From assembly GCA_016213125.1 (NCBI GenBank), contig JACRBR010000352.1:1-18282 (forward strand): DNA of 18,282 nt. The letters are read 5' to 3'. The first letter of the stretch is position 1. Every line of letters starts with the position of its first letter. This DNA is from Chloroflexota bacterium (GTDB taxonomy: Bacteria > Chloroflexota > Dehalococcoidia > DSTF01 > JACRBR01). The notes beneath the pieces are model-generated. The model was not told where the DNA came from. It worked only from the letters and a program-made list of their open reading frames with translations, and searched no databases. Positions 14,394 to 18,282 of the stretch are shown here, piece after piece. The position numbers and the translations under genes were made by a program.

Positions 14394-14879
14394 CTACGCG
14401 GCCTTGTACGCTTCTTGAAGAGCGGCGATGTCGAGCTTCTTCATTTGCATGAAGGCGCTCGTGACGGCCTCGACCTTGCCCTGGTCGTTGTCCTCGAGCA
14501 TCTCGTTCAGCTGCTCCGGCACGACCTGCCACGAAAGCCCGAACCTGTCCTTGAGCCAACCACACACGCTCTCTTCGCCGCCCTCGGTGAGCCGCTGCCA
14601 GTAGTAGTCGATCTCCTTCTGGTCGCGGCAGGGAATGATGAACGAGACCGACTCGTTGAACTTGAAATCGGGACCGCCGTTCAGCGCCACGAAGCGGTGG
14701 CCGTTGATCTCGAACTCCACCGTCATCACGCTTCCGGCCTTCTTGCCCGAGACTTCTTCCGCCGCCTTCGGGTACCGGACGGTGCTCAGGATCTTCGAGT
14801 TCTTGAAGATGCCCGTGTAGAAGTTCGCGGCCTCCTCCGCCTCATTGTCATACCAGAGATGAGGAATGAGCTGTTGCAA
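14394..14879 (-). CDS. PhnB-like VOC superfamily protein
   Basis: The 161-residue protein begins Q-L-I-P-H-L-W-Y-D-N-E-A-E-E-A-A-N-F-Y, the typical opening of the PhnB / 3-demethylubiquinone 3-methyltransferase-like (PF06983) branch. G-L-S-W-Q-V-V-P (114-121) and A-x-x-A-F-M-Q-M-K-K-L-D-I (about 139-152) match its C-terminal pattern. These are small beta-alpha-beta-beta-beta proteins related to glyoxalase and bleomycin-resistance proteins; the substrate is usually unknown. The start is a TTG at 14879 with GGAAGGG five bases upstream. It lies 68 nt downstream of the SnoaL-like gene on the same strand, so they probably share a message. Confidence 0.88.
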   Translation of the reverse strand: MQQLIPHLWYDNEAEEAANFYTGIFKNSKILSTVRYPKAAEEVSGKKAGSVMTVEFEINGHRFVALNGGPDFKFNESVSFIIPCRDQKEIDYYWQRLTEGGEESVCGWLKDRFGLSWQVVPEQLNEMLEDNDQGKVEAVTSAFMQMKKLDIAALQEAYKAA

Positions 14880-14947
14880 AATGTCCCTTCCTTTGCTTGA
14901 GAGCCCTCTTCTGCACGAACGCCGTGTGACGCCGCCAACCCTGCGTA

Positions 14948-15346
14948 TCAGCGGTCAGGTGTTGCTTCGGCCGGGATCTCCGTAAGGAGCGCGCATTTCC
15001 ATTGTCCGTCGTACCGGACCCAGACGTCGGTGTCGAAGGCGTCTGCGGATTCACCCTTCGACGTGGTGGTCTTGAGCCGGTACGCGATGATCGCGACGCC
15101 GTCGGTCACCTGAACGATCTCCACGCTCCCATCGTCGAGTTCATATTGTCGCGACGAGTCGTGCTCGGCAATCATCTTGCTGATCTTCGCGCCGTCTACC
15201 TTCATGGGGCCGTGCCCGCTGACGACGAGAGATTCCGGGGCGGTAAGCCGCGATGCGGCCGGGCCGTCCTTCGACCGCACAGCTTCCAGGTAGGCTTGCT
15301 CTGATTGCAGTAGCTCGGTCTTCAACTGCGCCTGCGCAGTGGCCAT
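14948..15346 (-). CDS. SnoaL/DUF4440-like (NTF2-fold) protein
   Basis: This 132-residue protein has an N-terminal helix (L-L-Q-S-E-Q-A-Y-L-E-A-V-R-S-K-D) followed by beta strands, including D-D-G-S-V-E-I-V-Q-V-T-D-G-V-A-I-I-A-Y and T-D-V-W-V-R-Y-D-G-Q-W-K. This is the layout of DUF4440/SnoaL-like NTF2-fold proteins. Some are small-molecule cyclases or isomerases; most are of unknown function. No catalytic residues can be named confidently. The ATG at 15346 follows GGAGGT by five bases. It is cytoplasmic, with no signal peptide. The 128 nt upstream of it (15347-15474) hold nothing clear. Confidence 0.75.
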   Translation of the reverse strand: MATAQAQLKTELLQSEQAYLEAVRSKDGPAASRLTAPESLVVSGHGPMKVDGAKISKMIAEHDSSRQYELDDGSVEIVQVTDGVAIIAYRLKTTTSKGESADAFDTDVWVRYDGQWKCALLTEIPAEATPDR

Positions 15347-15474
15347 GCTGCACCTCCATTGCGATCAGGCTACACACGTGGAGGTTGCAGTCGCATCACA
15401 GCGACAGAACGACCGTGAAGAACGCGTATGCACGGACTGCGTGCCCGGCTAGCGGCGTAGTGTGACGCCACCTC

Positions 15475-16212
15475 TCAAGTCAGGCCGATGATGGCCGACA
15501 CCACGGCCGAGACAGCGGACACGAACAGCAGCCCGAATACCAGCCGGCGAAACGTAGCCGGCTCCACGCGGCGGACCAGTACGTGACCGAAGGTACTGCC
15601 CACGGCGATCGCCGGAAGCGCCGTCGCGAACAGCAGTCCCGCATCGACAGAAACAACGCGCGCCGCCAGGAAACTGCCCAGCGTAATCACGTTGCAGGTC
15701 ACGAAGAACACGTTCAGCCCGCCCCTGAACTCCGGCGGCGGATGCTCCCGCCCCTGCAGGTACAGGACCACCGGCGGTCCATTCGTGCCGGTGCTCGTAT
15801 TCAGCACGCCCGAAACCGCGCCCACGGCCAGTTCGCTGGCCACGTGCCGGTCGCCGAACCGCATCCCCCGGACCAGCATGCCGGCCATCACCAGCGTGCT
15901 GACGCCCACCAGCAGTCGAATCGCATCGGCCGGGGCCAGGAGGAGCACCGCCAATCCCGCCGGCATGCCCGCCAGCGCCCCCGCCAGCATCGGGACGACC
16001 GTGCTCCAGGGAATATGGCGCCACGACGTCGCCGCGATGATGCCGCTGTTGACGGCGCCCAGCAGCGTCGTCACCACCAGCGCATCCCGCACGTCCAGGA
16101 CCGTCACCAGCAACGGCATCATCACCAGCGCGAAGCCGAAGCCCGCGACCGATTGGGCGGTGGCGGCGACCAGCACCACCGCGATCACGAACACCACGAT
16201 CGAGACGTCCAC
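15475..16212 (-). CDS. TauE/SafE family anion transporter
   Basis: This is a 245-residue membrane protein with about eight helices in two repeats. The first repeat has A-Q-S-V-A-G-F-G-F-A-L-V-M-M-P-L-L (19-35); the second has G-A-V-S-G-V-L-N-T-S-T-G-T-N-G-P-P-V-V-L-Y (about 132-152). Both are the hallmark re-entrant motifs of sulfite exporter TauE/SafE proteins, which move sulfonates, sulfite or other small anions. The start is a GTG at 16212 with a poor ribosome site. The neighbours do not reveal the substrate. Confidence 0.92.
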   Translation of the reverse strand: MDVSIVVFVIAVVLVAATAQSVAGFGFALVMMPLLVTVLDVRDALVVTTLLGAVNSGIIAATSWRHIPWSTVVPMLAGALAGMPAGLAVLLLAPADAIRLLVGVSTLVMAGMLVRGMRFGDRHVASELAVGAVSGVLNTSTGTNGPPVVLYLQGREHPPPEFRGGLNVFFVTCNVITLGSFLAARVVSVDAGLLFATALPAIAVGSTFGHVLVRRVEPATFRRLVFGLLFVSAVSAVVSAIIGLT

Positions 16213-16479
16213 TGGCGCGCATCGTGCCGGATGGGCCCCCGGGGGAGAAGGAGCCGATCGGAACGTGATCTGCCATGGAGGGCATACAATGAGACGGACC
16301 GGGGCAGTCCGCCGCTTTACATCCCGTGGCTAGGCCAGATTCAGGGTCCGGCCCTGCGCGGTATAGCCGCCTAAAGCCGGAAGGGTGTATAACTTGGGCA
16401 CTGCGTGGTGAGGCCGGGTTCCGGCATTCCACTTCAGGTGTGCGGTCCACGGCTAACAACCCAGAGTTGGGTCGCGCAT
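16213..16479. other. Intergenic region before tRNA-Leu, no gene seen
   Basis: This 267-nt gap between the divergent TauE/SafE gene and tRNA-Leu shows no supported gene. TACAAT at 16285-16290 and TATAAC at 16388-16393 (both +) could be -10 elements, but neither has a convincing -35 or the right distance to the tRNA. Confidence 0.4.
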
Positions 16480-16564
16480 GGGGAAGTGTCGGAATTGGCA
16501 GACGAGCGTGATTTAGGATCACGTGCCGAAAGGCGTAGGAGTTCGAGTCTCCTCTTCCCCACCA
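16480..16564 (+). tRNA. tRNA-Leu (anticodon UAG)
   Basis: The 85-nt class II tRNA has an acceptor GGGGAAG/CTTCCCC, an anticodon stem CGTGA/TCACG with loop TTTAGGA giving UAG (codon CUA), a long variable arm TGCC-GAAA-GGCG, and a T arm AGGAG/CTCCT with TTCGAGT. Discriminator A is followed by an encoded CCA. Confidence 0.96.
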
Positions 16565-16686
16565 CACGGATGCATCGCGGGCAGGAATCCCGCGTATACA
16601 GGCAGGGCGTGACGCCGGGCGCCGGATGGCCCCGGCGGTCGCATCGGACGGCGTACAAGCCCGCGCCGTCCCGAGGGAGGTCTTGG

Positions 16687-17718
16687 ATGGGCACACTGCT
16701 GCAGGTGCGCGATCTCACGACGCAGTTCTTTACCGAAGAAGGCGTCGTGCACGCCGTCGACGGCGTCTCCTACGACGTCCAGGAGGGCGAGACCCTCGGC
16801 CTCGTGGGCGAGTCCGGATCCGGGAAGAGCGTCAGCGCTCTCTCCATCCTGCGCCTCATCCCCAACCCGCCCGGCAAGATCGTCAAGGGCGAAGTCTTCT
16901 TCGAGGGCGAAGACATCCTCAAGATGGACGAGGAGGAGGTTCGCCACATCCGCGGCAACCGCATCGCCATGGTCTTCCAGGAGCCCATGACCTCCCTCAA
17001 CCCCGTGCTCACTATCGGCCGCCAGCTCACCGAGGCGCTCGAGCTGCACCTCAAGATGGACAACAACGCCGCGAGAAAGCGCGCAGCGGAACTGCTGGAC
17101 ATGGTGGGCATCCCTTCGGGCGGCGCTCGCCTCAACGACTATCCCCACCAGTTCTCCGGCGGCATGCGCCAGCGCGTCATGATCGCCATGGCGCTGTCCT
17201 GCAACCCCAAGCTCCTCCTGGCCGATGAGCCCACGACCGCGCTCGACGTCACCATCCAGGCGCAGGTGCTGGAGATCATGGCCCGGCTCAGCCGCGAGCT
17301 CGGTACAGCCGTCGTCATCATCACCCACAACCTGGGCGTCGTCGCCCGCTACGCCGACCGCGTCAACGTCATGTACGCCGGCCGTATCGTCGAGACGGCG
17401 ACCGCGGCTGAGCTGTATGCCCGCCCACGCCACCCGTACACCATCGGTCTGCTGAAGTCCGTTCCGCGGCTCGACCAGTCGAAGAAGGATCGCCTCATCC
17501 CGATCGACGGTGTCCCGCCGGACCTCGTGCACCGGCCGAAGGGTTGCTCCTTCGCACCCCGCTGCCAGTACAAGATCGAAAAATGCCTGACCGACGACCC
17601 GCCGCTTCAGCCGGTGGGCGATAAGCACGAGTCGGCCTGCTGGGTGAACCCCACGGTCGACACCAAGAACCTCACGAACGGCTCGGGGCCAGATGGCGGC
17701 GCGGGCGGCGCGGCCTAG
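16687..17718 (+). CDS. oppD: Oligopeptide/dipeptide ABC transporter ATPase (OppD/DppD type)
   Basis: The protein has 343 residues from the ATG at 16687, placed 6 nt after GAGGGAGG; the open frame extends back through tRNA-Leu, which rules out earlier starts. Walker A is G-E-S-G-S-G-K-S (41-48), the Q-loop is F-Q-E-P-M-T-S-L-N-P (97-106), the signature is F-S-G-G-M-R-Q-R-V (156-164), Walker B is L-L-L-A-D-E-P (176-182) and the H-loop His is 214. The C-terminal oligopeptide-transport region has H-P-Y-T-I-G-L-L (249-256) and Cys287, 293, 300 and 318, the four-Cys pattern that holds a [4Fe-4S] cluster in some DppD proteins. It powers peptide or nickel uptake with the OppF partner that follows 15 nt downstream. 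Permease and binding-protein genes are outside the window. Confidence 0.95.
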   Translation: MGTLLQVRDLTTQFFTEEGVVHAVDGVSYDVQEGETLGLVGESGSGKSVSALSILRLIPNPPGKIVKGEVFFEGEDILKMDEEEVRHIRGNRIAMVFQEPMTSLNPVLTIGRQLTEALELHLKMDNNAARKRAAELLDMVGIPSGGARLNDYPHQFSGGMRQRVMIAMALSCNPKLLLADEPTTALDVTIQAQVLEIMARLSRELGTAVVIITHNLGVVARYADRVNVMYAGRIVETATAAELYARPRHPYTIGLLKSVPRLDQSKKDRLIPIDGVPPDLVHRPKGCSFAPRCQYKIEKCLTDDPPLQPVGDKHESACWVNPTVDTKNLTNGSGPDGGAGGAA

Positions 17719-17733
17719 CAGATCGGGGCGAAC

Positions 17734-18282
17734 ATGACCACGCAAACGCTGCCAGTCGATAGTCCGCAGACGGCCTCGGACATCCTCGTCAACGTCCAGA
17801 ACCTGAAGATGTACTTCCCCGTCACGGCGGGCCTCCTCTTCCAGCGCAAGATCGCCGACGTGAAGGCCGTCGACGACATCTCCTTCTTCGTAAAGAAGGG
17901 CGAGACCCTGGGCCTCGTTGGCGAGTCCGGATGCGGCAAGTCCACCACCGGCCGCGCCATCCTCCAGCTCTACAAGCCCACCGCCGGCTCCGTAAACTTC
18001 GCCGGCACTGAACTGACAAAGCTCGGCGCGGGCGAGATGCGCCGGATGCGCCGGAAGATGCAGATGATCTTCCAGGACCCCTACGCTTCGCTGAACCCCC
18101 GCATGTCCATTGGCTCGATCATCGGCGAGCCTCTCCAGATCCACGGCCTCGCCAAGGGCAGCAAGGCCCGCAAGGAGCGCATCCAGGACCTCATGCGCGT
18201 CGTCGGCCTCAATCCTTACTACGCCAACCGCTACCCGCATGAGTTCTCCGGCGGCCAGCGCCAGCGCATCGGCATCGCGCGC
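17734..18282 (+). CDS. oppF: Oligopeptide/dipeptide ABC transporter ATPase (OppF/DppF type), partial
   Basis: The N-terminal 183 residues are in the window and the gene continues past the right edge. Walker A is G-E-S-G-C-G-K-S (63-70), the Q-loop is F-Q-D-P-Y-A-S-L-N-P-R (113-123), and the signature is F-S-G-G-Q-R-Q-R-I (171-179). The insertion F-P-V-T-A-G-L-L-F-Q-R (28-38) before A-V-D-D-I-S is typical of OppF rather than OppD. It forms the ATPase heterodimer with the preceding gene. The ATG at 17734 has only a weak GGGG upstream; translation may be coupled to oppD across the 15-nt gap. Confidence 0.94.
   Translation, partial: MTTQTLPVDSPQTASDILVNVQNLKMYFPVTAGLLFQRKIADVKAVDDISFFVKKGETLGLVGESGCGKSTTGRAILQLYKPTAGSVNFAGTELTKLGAGEMRRMRRKMQMIFQDPYASLNPRMSIGSIIGEPLQIHGLAKGSKARKERIQDLMRVVGLNPYYANRYPHEFSGGQRQRIGIAR

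Noticed and set aside
16405..16686. Upstream extension of oppD
   Set aside because: It passes through tRNA-Leu and the predicted residues do not fit the family; the ATG at 16687 has a strong Shine-Dalgarno.
16519..18240. 573-codon open frame on the minus strand across the opp genes
   Set aside because: It is antisense to two clear ABC ATPases and tRNA-Leu, with low-complexity Asp/Val/Arg/Leu composition typical of the complement of high-GC coding sequence.

Overview
The window is a high-GC bacterial chromosomal segment, most likely from a Chloroflexota lineage (Dehalococcoidia or Thermomicrobia type). That placement is an inference. It rests on the base composition, the mix of Shine-Dalgarno-led genes with candidate leaderless genes, an A2-type cytochrome oxidase whose subunit II carries a blue-copper domain, and two lipoproteins with A-A-C lipoboxes. 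No ribosomal RNA or other decisive marker is present.

Left end (1-1334): a minus-strand transcript starts from a TTGACA/TAAGAT promoter near 521-550, passes through a cyclic di-AMP (ydaO/yuaA) riboswitch and an intrinsic terminator, and enters an unrecognised gene that runs off the left edge. On the plus strand lies a small toxin-antitoxin-like pair: a 67-aa putative antitoxin overlapping a PIN-domain (VapC-like) gene that is frameshifted.

Central metabolic region (1335-9990): a GH57 glucanotransferase/amylase (+); a minus-strand group proB, an enoyl-CoA hydratase and a membrane-anchored protein that looks like a Rieske domain without its iron ligands; a divergent YihY/BrkB membrane protein (+); a lipoprotein cyclophilin overlapping a second lipoprotein (-); a CbbQ/NorQ-type AAA ATPase downstream of coaE (-). 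The coaE promoter is back-to-back with a tRNA-Lys promoter.

Respiratory region (10023-14315): tRNA-Lys(CUU), a structured leader, then the terminal oxidase operon in the order subunit II, I, IV, III. Subunit II has an intact CuA site plus a fused C-terminal type-1-copper cupredoxin, probably a built-in electron donor. Subunit I has all haem and CuB ligands, the active-site tyrosine and the A2-type Y-S motif. It lacks the canonical K-channel lysine, and subunit II lacks the glutamate normally at that channel's mouth. This oxidase is the most interesting object in the window.

Right end (14394-18282): a PhnB-like VOC protein and a SnoaL/DUF4440 protein (-), a TauE/SafE transporter (-), tRNA-Leu(UAG) (+), and two oligopeptide/dipeptide ABC transporter ATPases, oppD-like and oppF-like (+). 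The second is cut by the window edge.
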